This document shows, piece by piece, positions 1 through 10,348 of a stretch of 39,058 nucleotides of DNA; within the stretch, counting starts at the first letter, position 1, and each line of letters opens with the position of its first letter. Source of the DNA: Ochromonas danica (taxonomy: Eukaryota > Sar > Chrysophyceae > Chromulinales > Chromulinaceae). The stretch lies in the NCBI GenBank assembly GCA_015146655.1, contig VKHL01000213.1:1-39058 (forward strand), written 5' to 3'. The notes beneath the pieces are model-generated. The model ran no database searches and had not been told where the DNA came from. It saw only the letters and a program-made list of their open reading frames with translations. The translations under genes and the position numbers were made by a program.

Positions 1-970
1 TCTAGGAAGTTAAGCGTGCTCAGGCGAGGCCAGTAGTACGGTGGGTGACCACGTGCGAAGCCCTCGTGACGATCGTTCTTCCTTTTATTTTATTTTATTT
101 ATTTTATTTTATTTTATTTTATTTTGTTTCTTTTTGTTTTGTTTTCATAATTCATTGCTTTTTCTTTTTGCTATGCTTGACTTCATTGCCTTCTTATTCT
201 TGCTCTGCTCTATGGAAGAGAGAGATAATTCTTTGATTACTGTTCTATTATTGCATGACTGCTGGTCTCAATGTTGTTAATTCCCAGCAGACTGTCTTTT
301 CTATATCATCTGTTGATGGGGTGATTTGATTCATTGCTACGAGACCCACAGTCAGTCTGTGCTTCATTGTGTCCGATTCTCCCATTCACAACCAGGACAT
401 TGCAAGAGAGAAAGGTGAGAGAGATGCTCATTTTACTGTGTGTTCATGATATTCGTACGATGATGGTCATGATGCCTCAGAGAATGGAAAACACTACCAC
501 TTGTTGGGCAGTAGTCTATCTATCGTGATAGTCACAACCAACACGGGCTATGCTATGCTATGCTATGACACCATCACACTATTTCAACTACAGCGAGATA
601 GCAGCCCTACACCCCGCAAGCAGTATCACCAAGCAGTATCATGTCCAAGGTGAAATGTAACGTGTCGTTGACTGTGATTGGAGCGTTATTACGGGATGGA
701 GCATTAACAACTGCTCATGGATATCTTCTGATGACCAAAGCTGCTATTTCAGCAAACCGACTCACTGTGTTCTCTCTCACTAGTCTAGTCTTTCTGCTTC
801 TTCCCTTGGTATGGTGGAAGGATCTGCCAACACATTTAATGTGAGATGTGGTGAAAGCTCTTTAGCACTATCTGTTAGTGTTAATGTTAGTGTCGATTGA
901 GTGCACTGTAGATCTTCACTATGGACAACCCTTCGACACAGCTTTCTTCCTTTACACAGATTTGTGGTGG
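1..970. other. Gene-poor left flank
   Basis: Apart from the simple repeats, I see no reading frame with family resemblance or codon bias like the genes further right. Short frames such as 641-844 end in hydrophobic low-complexity residues. The stretch may be flank or further decay of the surface-protein remnant that follows, but nothing in it can be named. Confidence 0.5.
81..145. repeat. TTTTA-type microsatellite
   Basis: A tract of repeated TTTTA units degrading into T-rich sequence. The reading frames across it are translated simple repeat (Phe/Leu/Ile runs) and are not genes. A second short tandem (GCTAT, about four copies) lies at about 549-571. Confidence 0.9.
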
Positions 971-2270
971 GATGAGGACCTGCCTCTACTCTATTACTAC
1001 AGCTTTCTGTATGAAGAGAAGCTAGGAGACTAACTTTATCTACCCCTGAGCAAATGGTCTGAAATCGCCTGCCTTTCTCCAAGTGGCAGTCTCTGCTAGA
1101 GATGGTCTTTGGGCTGAGAGCAGTCGACTGTATCAAACAATTGCTATGGATGGGCGCTTCCCTGGACTCAACTCTTATGATAATGAACTTGAATATGATA
1201 ATGAAGCGAACTCTGACATGAGCTTCTCAATCAGCCTCGTCGAATGCGGTCAATCGCTCCTCCTGTCACTCCATTGCCAACACCTGTGGTAGCTGTTTGA
1301 GTGGATATGTTTCTGTAGAGGACGATGAGAACAATAACAATCCGTGCATCTCCTACGCTGAGATGTTCTACTCGCAAGTGCTCTTCTTCTCAAATCTGTC
1401 TTGTCCTTCTTGGCAGTATCGCAATCAATTACGAGTCTTTGTGTGGATGGAAGCAAGAGCTGCAATTCTCCTTCTTGCTATGCATATGGCAGATGTAACT
1501 TGGTCTCTGCCTCCAATGCCTTCAAGCTGGTTCCATCTTGTTCTTTGCTTTCTGCTTCATGCGAGGCTTTTTGTAAGCGTGACCACAGAGACATTCTGCG
1601 AGGTCTCAGCTGATCCATGGCTTGTCTACAGTTGTTGAGCATCAGACACTCTCTGTGAGTCCTTTGAATTCTTCGAGCAGTAGTGATTTAGACAGCAGCT
1701 CTTTGCTTGATTATGACTTGATCTTATCTAATGGCAGCGATTGTTCGCAATGAGGATGGCATTTCCTCTATAACAGCTGCTATCTTCATCAGAAGTTTGG
1801 CAAACTATTTGTCTTCTGAGGCATTGCAGGTCGTCAATACGGACTTCTACTTGGAGGATGCAGACGTATTCGATCCTGTCTATACAGCCGTGTTCACGAG
1901 TAGCAGCAACAGTTCTTCATCTTCTGCCGTCGGTTTGAGTGTTTTGTCTTTCGAGTAACATCCTCTCTGACTCTAGCACAGGCCCTGATAGTGCTGCTGT
2001 CTACGACGGAGTTCGCGCCACCTCCTATGTTTATGAGAGTACTGGCAGTTCCTCTTTCCAAGTGATCACGATTGCCATCGCACTAACTACTCGAGAGCAG
2101 CTTCTCCTCAGGCAGCTTCACAACTCTCCCTACCGTGACTGTCACCACCACAGCCAACTCTTTCTCCTCCTCTATTGTAGTCGTTGTGATGGATTAATCT
2201 GCTTGGAGAGCAGCCTTCGCATGCTTAGCTCCGACTCTGTTGCAGGTCTATCTTTGAAGGCAAAGAAGTG
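971..2270 (+). pseudogene. Decayed cysteine-rich / REJ-like extracellular protein region
   Basis: Protein-like fragments occur in changing plus-strand frames. Near 971 there is DEDLPLLYYYSF followed by PLSKWSEI, a pattern like REJ/PKD-type ectodomains. At 1264-1355 there is CHSIANTCGSCLSGYVS followed by an acidic Asn-rich stretch and a Cys, like cysteine-rich matrix repeats. Near 1465 there is SCYAYGRCNLV, and from 1640 to 2200 come Ser/Thr-rich stretches such as SPLNSSSSSDLDSSSLLDYD and TVTVTTTANS. No frame stays open and no plausible splice set joins them, so a decayed gene fits best. A real multi-exon gene with introns I failed to see is possible. The family name is inference from short motifs. 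Confidence 0.35.
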
Positions 2271-2530
2271 AAGGCGGGGGGATGTTGTTAAAGTGCAAGG
2301 ATGGGTTTGTGCTGTTCGTGATCAGAAGAAGTCTGCCTTCTTTATTGAAGTCAATGAAGTCAGCAAGCTATCAACCACTGGTTCAACTAGACTATAGAGG
2401 TTGAAGAAGATATCGTGGCCTCAAAGGGTAGGGGTCAAACTGTGGAGCTGCTTCAGGCACGTGCGGTGCTGCGACTAGTGGGCGAGACTTACGCTTGTGC
2501 CTTGAGAGACTGGAAAATTGGTATTATATC
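2243..2530 (+). pseudogene. Asparaginyl-tRNA synthetase fragment (anticodon-binding OB fold), decayed
   Basis: Three consecutive frames give SIFEGKEVKAG (from about 2247), GDVVKVQGWVCAVRDQKKSA then FFIEVNEVSKLS (from 2278), and DIVASKGRGQTVELLQARAV (from about 2411). In order these match the N-terminal OB-fold domain of bacterial/organelle-type AsnRS, whose hallmarks are V-x-V-x-GWV-x-x-x-R-D-x-K and a second strand with V-x-S-x-G-x-G-Q-x-V-E-L. The frame slips once in the G run near 2275-2281 and again near 2393, with a stop there, and no catalytic class II domain follows. About 85 codons remain. An upstream splice acceptor (ttgcag before the SIFEGKEV stretch) suggests it came from an intron-bearing gene. 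An intact AsnRS should lie elsewhere in the genome. Confidence 0.7.
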
Positions 2531-3610
2531 TGATGCCTGAAGTTAGTTCATGGAAGTGTATTAACAACAAGATGTAATGCACAACACCGGAAAGGAGGAA
2601 TGATCAACTTGGAAGATTCCAGTGAAATGATGACTGCTGCTTCATCACATTTTAGCAGTAAACCACATTGTGCGGGTGGTGTTGGGAGATTCTGTATATT
2701 GTGGTGATGGTGATGGTGACTTCGGATTTCTAATTGCGCTATATAAGTGAAATATTAATTGTTGTTATTGTCTATAAAAGCTCGTCAATAAGTATAGACT
2801 CGGTTGTAATACAGAATAAAAGAACTATGTTCCCTGGTACACTTCTTTGTTTGTCACCAGATGCTAACAAATACAATGTCACCAAATACAATTTGGCATA
2901 TATTTATTGTATTTTAACGGTACATTGTGACTAGTTGTACCCTGAGATGGAGAGAAAGGACTGAATGACGTCGTCGCCATCTGTTAGCTTCGGTTCCACT
3001 GAGCACGAGGACATCGCAAGTTGAAGAAGATGGAGAAGCGGAAACTCTATTAGCAAATGTGGAGATTCGTGGGGAAGCACTCTGTGTGTGTCATCGTTTC
3101 TTGTGGATTGACTGCTCGGAAAGAGAGAGAAGGTTCAATGAGAGCAACCAATCAAAACCTATTAGACCACCGCTACGGATCTCAATCAGCTGCAACAAGT
3201 AAACTATACGAATATGTCCATCTAAGACACAGCAGCTACAATGATGGAAGGGAACAATCAATCTGAGCGACTCTCACTGTGTGACCTTGCTTGGCACCAT
3301 TGCTGCCTATGCCTGCGAAGAGAAGAGAGTTAATGGAGGTCATAAGCTGAGGAAGTGAGGTTTAGAGCCTCCCAAGAATCCCCGAAGTGGCTTCTCACTG
3401 CATTGTGGGAAATGCTGTGGTCCCTATGCTGACGCGTTGTTCGATCAGCTAAATGTCACGAAATGCTGTCCATAACATGGAATTAATATGTAAAGTGAAC
3501 TGTTTTCGTCCTCATCAACCAAGAACGACAACCTCTTGTTGCCTTGATGCAGCATGATATCTGGTGATAAATGCTTAGAACGGTTACAATCGCCCACAAG
3601 ACAATCTCAG
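2531..3610. other. Intergenic, no gene recognised
   Basis: About 1.1 kb of mixed composition. Frames at 2734-2934, 3057-3266 and 3554-3876 show no family motif; the last is antisense to the transporter's final exon. It probably holds the 3' flank of the SLC35E3-like gene plus older debris. Confidence 0.5.
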
Positions 3611-4628
3611 CTATTTCTCAGAGGAGGTGGACGAAGAAACTGTGGTGGGAAGAACGACCGTGGAAGCCTGCTGCCTTCGAACCTCCGTATAGGCAATCAC
3701 TCTGTAATCCAAGTAGAACTAAGCCACAAAGCACGCGAAATTCAAAAATGAAAGGAAGCTCTTACCCCACCATGGCAACAACAATGCCGAGCACGTTGCG
3801 CATATCCAAAGCCTTCTTAAACATTAAGAAGCCCAAGACAAGGATAAGAATTGTCTTCATATGGCCTAAGACTTGATATGTAAGTGGAGAAGTCTTGCCC
3901 AGCACGAGGTAATTCGAGATGTTCACGCCCAACGCGAAGACACAGGACAAGGCTATTCTCAATACACAAGGAAGTGTGTACTGAAACTTTGACAATGAGT
4001 ATACATCATCAAACATGGGGCACATGATAAGCATGCCTAGGGCGATGTAAGGCGAGGTGTGGTAGAGGAGCTGCAGAGCATCGCAGCCCAGCGACTTCTG
4101 GTAGGTGTTCGTGAAGATCTGAGCCATAGCCGTGGCAATAACTCCACACGTAGCAAAACTAAATCCAACAGCATTAAGATTGAGGTCATAGATGGTTGCA
4201 TAGCCCACTCCAAAGGATATGGGAACCAAGGTCAGCTGCACAGCACGAGATACGGTTTGATTGTAAAATGTATACTGAACAAACAATGTGAATGGGATAC
4301 AAGCCAACTTCGACAGCTGATAGAAGCCAACGGAATTGTAGGCCAGGTTGAGGTTCATAAAGGCGACAGACAAGAGCGAGCCGAGGGCCAGCGGCAAGAC
4401 GCCTGACAGAGGGGCAGGCGCGTAGCTGAAATACCCCAGCGATAAGATCACTCGCATGCCAAAGGTGGTAAATGCAAAATGCAAAAATGAAAGGAAAACA
4501 GAATAATTATAGCCATCCTCTTCTACTATATATTTGTTACAAATCACCACACCAACAACTGAAAGGATATTGCAAACGATGCCCGCCACCACGACAAAGT
4601 TGCCAGAAGAGAGAGATATGGGCGCCAT
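3611..4628 (-). CDS. SLC35E3-like nucleotide-sugar/triose-phosphate-type transporter
   Basis: Two exons: 4628-3766 and 3701-3611, intron 3702-3765 (64 bp, GTAAG donor, TTACAG acceptor), giving 317 aa. The long frame appears to end at AMVG because it reads into the intron; splicing continues it as VIAYTEVRRQ, the same place and wording as the C-terminus of the SLC35E3/TPT family (GILAYTHFK in animals). About ten membrane segments are visible. Family landmarks include NKYIVEEDGYNYSVFLSFLHF near the N-terminus, NLNLAYNSVGFYQLSKLACIPF in the middle and a late L-x-K-TSPLTYQVLGHMK motif. Members exchange nucleotide sugars or phosphorylated sugars across Golgi/ER or plastid membranes; the substrate cannot be read here. 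Length matches the family (about 310 aa). Confidence 0.85.
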
Positions 4629-5180
4629 AGGGGAGATGAAAGGGAAGGTAGAGTTGGAGGGAAATCTAGTCTTAACCTTCTCTTCTTCTTCCTTCAGGAG
4701 CTCAACCGTTTACACAACAGCTGGAGTTTCTTTTTTGTCATGACCAACACCAACAGAGAGACCATGACACACCATGACACACACCATGACACACACCATG
4801 ACACACACTCTCTGGGACACTCTCCGCTCAGCTGACAGCGCACAGACACCAGCAGCATGCAGTTGGACCCCGCGCAACACAATCATTTAACTAAGATGAA
4901 TCAACGAAGTACTGTGCTTATTATAAAATAAGGTACCCATTTTAGCTCATTTACCTAATTTAAGATAAATCATCCATAGAAACTTTGGAAGAGCATATGG
5001 CAATAAGAAAGGACGACTAAAACAGATATAGAAACAGCATTTGTAGTAACTCCTGAAAGACCAACCGCACTCATGCAATTTAAGCAGCACACTCCAAGCA
5101 CTCTTCGCTGGCATACACGCATGCCTTTGCTGCGCGGGCAATATCTATAAAAAAGGATAGTCATGAAACTTGCCGAGTGA
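4629..5180. other. Spacer with 12-bp tandem repeat
   Basis: This lies between the start of the transporter gene and the 3' end of the acetyltransferase gene, both minus strand, so it should contain the transporter promoter and the acetyltransferase 3' UTR. An imperfect ACACCATGACAC tandem repeat sits at about 4759-4808. No other gene is visible. Confidence 0.5.
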
Positions 5181-6089
5181 TTAGTCAACACCGAAATCAT
5201 CTTGATGCTCCTCTTCATTGCTGCTTTCGACCAGCCATCGATATCGAGCAGAGCGATGAGGGTCTTTGCTGTCTGCCTCAAGACTAGTAGTCGAGGCTTC
5301 TGCTGCACGTTGACCCTGCAAGGGTTTCACTTTGACGTACTGCAACAGTTGACAGCCTTCATGTCCTGCCAATGGAGTGTGTTGTAAACCTGTAAAGGGA
5401 TATCCCATAGCCTTGACTTGCTGATAGCCGCGCCTTTCAATCCAAGCAGAGAGACTTTGTCGCGAGCTGGGCAAGCAAACCAACACACGACAGCATCCGG
5501 AGGAAAAGACGGCGCTTTCCAGCTTGCTAAGGAAGCGCTGGCCAATACACAATCCTCGATAACGAGGCAGGACAGCAAAGTATCGCACTGAGCAGAGCTG
5601 GCCTTCTTCCACCTGACCGTTGCGCCTAGAGATTCCATTTGTTGTGTAGGCAGCCACGGCAAGGATGATGCCGTCCTTCTCATATCCATGTCCATTGGGT
5701 GACTCAGCGACTAACCAGTGGTACTCGCTGTCTGCTAAGCAGTTGGCCACCTCCTCTTTGGTCACGGCGGCGCCCTGTCTGAAGGCTTCCTTCCCCTGCA
5801 CCTCCTCGCGATATGCGTCACTCAGCAAGGCATAAATTTCTTCAAGATCTCCACTAGTAGCAGGACGATAGGCCAAAGCCTGAGCGATAATGTAGATTTG
5901 GCTGGGAATGGCGTCTTTGTCTGGCGCCTCGTCGCCCAGCAATTGCAGCTCAGCCTCCTCGTGCAGTCGGCGCATCACTTGCTCTGGCGAAAGACCTTCT
6001 GCCTCCACAGCATCGCGGATTCTCGCTTGCACATCAGGAAAGGCCTTGGCACCGCTGTTCATCTCGGTGATCTTCCTTTTCCTTTCCAA
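5181..6089 (-). CDS. GNAT-family N-acetyltransferase
   Basis: An intronless 302-aa frame. Residues 70-235 look like a GNAT fold: an early helix with RPATSGDLEEIYALLSDAYR, then the central strand and acetyl-CoA pyrophosphate loop CSVRYFAVLPRYRG-x-x-IG, where the V-x-P-x-Y-R-G-x-x-I-G matches motif A (Q/R-x-x-G-x-G/A), and later the ERRGYQQV motif B region. The C-terminus is acidic and Ser-rich. The first 70 residues are helical and charged without a recognised domain. Two nearby ATGs (6089 and 6062) could serve as the start; I kept the outer one. The acceptor substrate is unknown. It sits between an SLC35-type transporter and a J-protein gene on the same strand without obvious functional link. 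Confidence 0.75.
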   Translation of the reverse strand: MERKRKITEMNSGAKAFPDVQARIRDAVEAEGLSPEQVMRRLHEEAELQLLGDEAPDKDAIPSQIYIIAQALAYRPATSGDLEEIYALLSDAYREEVQGKEAFRQGAAVTKEEVANCLADSEYHWLVAESPNGHGYEKDGIILAVAAYTTNGISRRNGQVEEGQLCSVRYFAVLPRYRGLCIGQRFLSKLESAVFSSGCCRVLVCLPSSRQSLSAWIERRGYQQVKAMGYPFTGLQHTPLAGHEGCQLLQYVKVKPLQGQRAAEASTTSLEADSKDPHRSARYRWLVESSNEEEHQDDFGVD

Positions 6090-6441
6090 GTGAATTCCTT
6101 TGTCTCGATAACCAGGCTCTCTCTTCTTAAGTTAACGACTGCCTCACCTCGCTGTAAACTATTCTACTGCATAGACGACATACAGACTATACACAGCTCT
6201 TGGGTCCCTCCAACTGATTTATGTGTTGCTTTGATGCGTTGTTGGCGGAACTCTTGCTTAGGACGTGTCACGCTTTGACCCAGTCACTATTAAGATGTTG
6301 GAAAGTTGTTTGCGGGAAAGATCAGAAGACAAGGCATTCTTCTTACAAGACACTGCATCTCCTGTTTAAGATACAGGCTTCCCACCTCACACTATAAACA
6401 CTCCAAACTACACTGTATGTACAAGTACACGCTGCACAACC
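6090..6441. other. Spacer between acetyltransferase and J-protein genes
   Basis: It holds the promoter side of the acetyltransferase gene and the 3' flank of the J-protein gene. No repeats, RNA gene or coding signal were seen. Confidence 0.5.
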
Positions 6442-7730
6442 TCATCGGACGAAGCAACAGCTCGTGGCCGCCAGGAGGACGGGCAGCAGGAAGAGTCTGT
6501 GGTCCAAGCAGACCTCGGCCAGCATTGTGATGCGGTCCAGGAAGGAAGGTAAGAGAACCAAATGCTGTCCAAAGCGGCGGAGAAGATTCATTTTGTCTTG
6601 AAGCCACCCGCGCCATTCGACGACTTCTTCTTGCCAGCGGCCTTGGCGAAAGCGAAAGAAAAGCAAAAGAAGGCGAGAGTGCAGATTGTAGACACTGTCT
6701 TTCAAGATGGCTTTTAGGTGCCGCAGGGAAACCTTTCTCCTTTTCTGAAGCAGAGCGTCATAATCTGCGCGCTTTGCTTTGGACGACAGAGTGTTGTAGG
6801 CATCCTTGACAGCGTCAAAGGCGTGTCCCGCGCCAGGATGAGGATTCTTGTCAGGATGTAAGAGCAGTGCTAAGGATAGAAAGCGCTTCCGCAACTCTGC
6901 AGACTCAGCATCGTTCGACGCCCCCAGGATGGCGTAGAGATCGACATAGGGCTGCTCATACAGCGCGTTGATGCGCTCCACTGCGCGCGCATGTTTTCGT
7001 GGGACGCGGAAGGCTTCGAACAAGCGCTGCTCTTCCGCACGCGCAGTCAAGCGCTCTTCCACGTCCAATTCTGCTTTTCTGCGGATGCCGTCGCTGATTT
7101 TGTTCTCGAGACTCGCGGCGTGATCCGACAGCGAGGCCTTCTTGCTGCCAGACGGAACGGAGGAGGAGGGGCTAGAGGCGAAAGAGGAGGCGGTGGAGTG
7201 GAAGGCGTGGTAGTTCCCGCTGGCCTCTTGAGTCTGAGCTTTCATGCGATCTCTGCCGCCTCGACCGCCGCTTGGCGCCCTTGGGTTGGCGTCTCTGTGC
7301 AGCTTCGACCGCTGCTGTCCTCCTTTACCACTTGAACTAGTAGATGAAGTATCTTCTGCAGAGTCAGAGGCGTGGACAAAGCGCTGCTTCCTTTGCCTTC
7401 CCTGGCCGTGGCCGTGGCCGAGGCCGTGCAGGAGAGAGCTTTGCACCTCCTCGCTCTCTTCGCTTTCTCCTTCCTGGCGAAGCTCTTCATCAATCTGAAG
7501 GCAATAGAATAGCCCACAGTGAGCAAAGGGACTAAGAGGGGCTATGCAAGGGACTGGCCAACCTCTCTGAGCAGGTCCTGGTTGACTTCCTCGTCCTCGT
7601 AGAAATCCTCGAAGCTGCTGTCTTGCCCAGCTTGCATGACAAGAGCGTCATCTGCAAGGACTGTGCAGGACAGGTGGAAAGAAAGGATGAGATATGCACA
7701 TTGCAGCAGGAAGAGCCAAGAGCGCTTCAT
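6442..7730 (-). CDS. ER-targeted DnaJ-domain (Hsp40) membrane protein
   Basis: Two exons: 7730-7563 and 7494-6442, intron 7495-7562 (68 bp), 406 aa. Exon 1 encodes a clear signal peptide (MKRSWLFLLQCAYLILSF..., about 26 residues) and an acidic stretch; phase-0 splicing continues into IDEELRQEGESEESEE. After a Ser/Gly/Gln-rich linker, a J-domain spans about residues 240-302: YVDLYAILGAS, then LHPDKNPHPGAG with the HPD motif at 269-271, then DAYNTLSSKAKRADYD. The C-terminus ends in a hydrophobic segment (LFLLPVLLAATSCCF). J-domains stimulate Hsp70 ATPase; with the signal peptide the J-domain would face the ER lumen and BiP. It is divergent with the MFSD1-like gene, 179 bp apart. The signal peptide is only seen when the small upstream exon is included. 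Confidence 0.82.
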
Positions 7731-7909
7731 TCCTCACGAACTCATGGCAAGCAACAGGAAGAGAGCATTCCCGCGCAATAATACTCCTACGCACTGTAAT
7801 CTTTCTACGCACTGTAATCTTTCTACGCATAACAATAATAGTCGAGCAGGATTTGGTGGGCGAGGATTGGTCCAAAACACAAGGATATATATAGAATACT
7901 ACTAGTAGT
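7731..7909. promoter_or_regulatory. Shared divergent promoter with 18-bp direct repeat
   Basis: A 179-bp gap between start codons of the J-protein (-) and MFSD1-like A (+) genes must hold both promoters. A perfect 18-bp tandem repeat, unit TACGCACTGTAATCTTTC, occupies 7788-7823 and continues for six bases of a third copy. No TATA box is convincing; a TATATATAGAA stretch near 7886 could be one for the plus gene. Confidence 0.5.
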
Positions 7910-10029
7910 ATGCTGGCTGATCAAGGTGCACCTCCTGTCATCCACGAAAAATGCCAATCTCCCTGGCGCTGGGTGGTCCTCGTGTTGGGCTGTCTCATGA
8001 TGGTGGGCTCGTACTATTGCTTTGACATCCCCGCAGCCCTCAAGACGCAAATCGGCGACTACATGGGCAACCCGAGCAACTACGAATTCCAGTTCAACCT
8101 CCTTTACACTCTCTACGCCGCTCCCAATGTAAGCCCTTCCCTCCTTCTTCCCCCTCGCACTGCATAGCCTTGGCTTGACTGACCCTTTTCTCTCCTTCTC
8201 TCTCCTTCTCTCTATTTCCTTCTCTCAGGTGGTGCTGCCCTTCTTCGGAGGATATCTCGTGGACAGGTAATCGACCCAGCCGTGCCTTTCCTCACTCTCT
8301 TCGTTCTTATGATTGACACTGACATTGACGTTGCTGGCACAGAGTGGGCGTGCGGTTCAGTCTGCTGCTCTACTCCAGCTTGATCGCGCTGGGGCAGATC
8401 GTCTTCACTATCGGCCTGCAGGCCAAGTCCTGGCCCATCATCTTCCTGGGCCGCCTCATCTTCGGCTTTGGAGGAGAGTCCTTCACTGTCGCCAACTCAG
8501 CTCTCTTGTCTGAGTGGTTCAAAGGCCGCGAGCTGGCCTTTGCCTTTGGCGTGAACCTGGCCATCAGCAAGCTGGGCTCGGTCTTCAACAACTTGCTCTC
8601 GCCCCAGTTGGCGGACAAAGTCAGCATTGTGTTTGCTTTGTGGTTCGGCGCGATATTGTGTGGGCTGGGCATCGGCTGCGTGCTGTTCACTCTGCCCATC
8701 GATCGGGCCGTGGAGAAGGAACTGCCCAAATACCAGGCGCTCTCTACCGCTGACGATAAATCCAACCCGCTGCTCGGAGATGTCCAGGTGGGGGATGAGA
8801 AGAGATCCTCGACCTCTTCTGACTCGAAGTCCCCCGAGCAAGTCTCTTTCCGCGATGCGTTGCGTCTGCCGCACATCTTCTGGGTGCTCGTGGTCTCTTG
8901 CGTCGCGGTCTACGGCTGCATCCTGCCCTTCAACAACATCTCCTCCTCCCTGCTGCTGGAGAGAGATTACTTCAAGGAGCCCAGCTCCTCCTGCCAGTTG
9001 CAGAATCCCTACCTCTGCGAGAGCGACTTCAACCAGCCCACGTCTTCCTGTCCCTCTTCGACAGCTTACCAGCCGCCACTCCCGTACAACGCCACCGTTG
9101 ATGGTGACGTATACAACCCACTAGACACTTCGGATATTGATTGCTCAGACGATTCCTGGAAGAATGGCTGCACGGAGGAGTATTGCCATCGCCAGCAGAA
9201 CGCGATCTCCAAGGCCTCCGTGGTCATGTCCATCCCCTACATAATCTCCGCTTGTCTCTCGCCGCCTCTGGGCTACGTGGTTGATATCTACGGGTTTCGA
9301 GCTGTCATCTCTTTGATTTCGCCGATCATCCTGATTGCTGTCCACGCCTCCCTGGGCTACACCAGCGCCTCTCCTGTGGGTCCACTCGTCGGCCAGGGCC
9401 TCGCCTATACGGGCTTTGTCTCCGTGCTCTGGCCCTCGATCCCTCTCGTCGTGGAGGAAGACATCACGGGATTAGCTTTCGGTGTCGTGACGTCCATGCA
9501 GAACCTGGCCACAGCCCTCATTCCTCTCATCGTGGCGCAGATCTACTCGGATGCCGGAGACAAATACATCCCCAACGTCGAGCTGCTCTTCGTCATTCTC
9601 GCTATTGTCGGCGTTTTCGTCGGCCTCTATCTCAATTACTACGACTACTACTACGGCAACAATGTGCTCAATTCGCCCGCATTGCTCGAGTCTGAGCTGC
9701 CGGAGAACGAGGCGGAGAATCTGTCCAAATCAACGTCTCAGGGACATCTGGACAAGGAGGAAGAGATTCTCTATCACAATCCCATGGTTGGAGGTGGAGG
9801 AGGAGCAGACTCTGGTCGCGCAGTCTCAGTCGATGCCTTCGCTCAAGAACGAGCCGCTCGTATGCACTCGACGGATCGTGCTGGCCGGCACTCTTCTGAT
9901 CACAGCAGCCACCATCCTCATCACCGCAAACACCGCGGCACTTCCTTCACCGCTTATGAGGAGGTGATGCGCGGCGGGGGCTACCGCACGGTCTCCACCT
10001 CGCGCAATTCCCTCGCCAACCGCTCCTAG
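7910..10029 (+). CDS. MFSD1-like major facilitator transporter, paralogue A
   Basis: Three exons: 7910-8128, 8229-8266 and 8343-10029, 647 aa. The 38-bp middle exon encodes VVLPFFGGYLVD and is required for the frame. Twelve membrane segments fit the MFS, with the MFSD1 landmarks FNLLYTLYAAPNVVLPFFGG and RVGVR in the loop after TM2, then GRLIFGFGGESF. Mammalian MFSD1 is a lysosomal dipeptide exporter; the substrate here is unknown. Unlike animal MFSD1 (about 465 aa), it has a large lumenal loop after TM7 (SSSLLLERDYF followed by seven or more Cys and an NATVDGD glycosylation site) and a long hydrophilic tail with RGTSFTAYEEVMRGGGYRT. A paralogue lies at 27439-30005. Confidence 0.85.
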
Positions 10030-10348
10030 CTCAGCTCGGCTCGGCTCGGCTAGACACAGTAGTGTGACTTTGTTTTCGCTGCCTTCATAGATACTATAGT
10101 CTACTGTAGATGTTGATTAATGCTCCTTCCTGCATTATGCTTAGAATGCGGATCCCTTGCCTGACTTTTTGTGTTTTATCATTGTAAAGCCCAAATGTCC
10201 CTTTCTCTCTAGCGTTTACACTATACTTCAACAAGTGTTACATCTCATAGCAGCTATAGCTAACTAAATTACACTAGCGTCTATTTGTGAAATTACGCTA
10301 TCGATGTGTTGATGAATTACACAATATAAGAGGGGATTTACACAAAAT
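10030..10348. other. Spacer between MFSD1-like A and RimP-like genes
   Basis: It begins with a short GGCTC tandem just after the stop codon (10034-10050). The rest is AT-rich, with an ACAATATAAGAGG stretch at about 10321-10333 just before the next start that might act as a core promoter. Confidence 0.4.
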
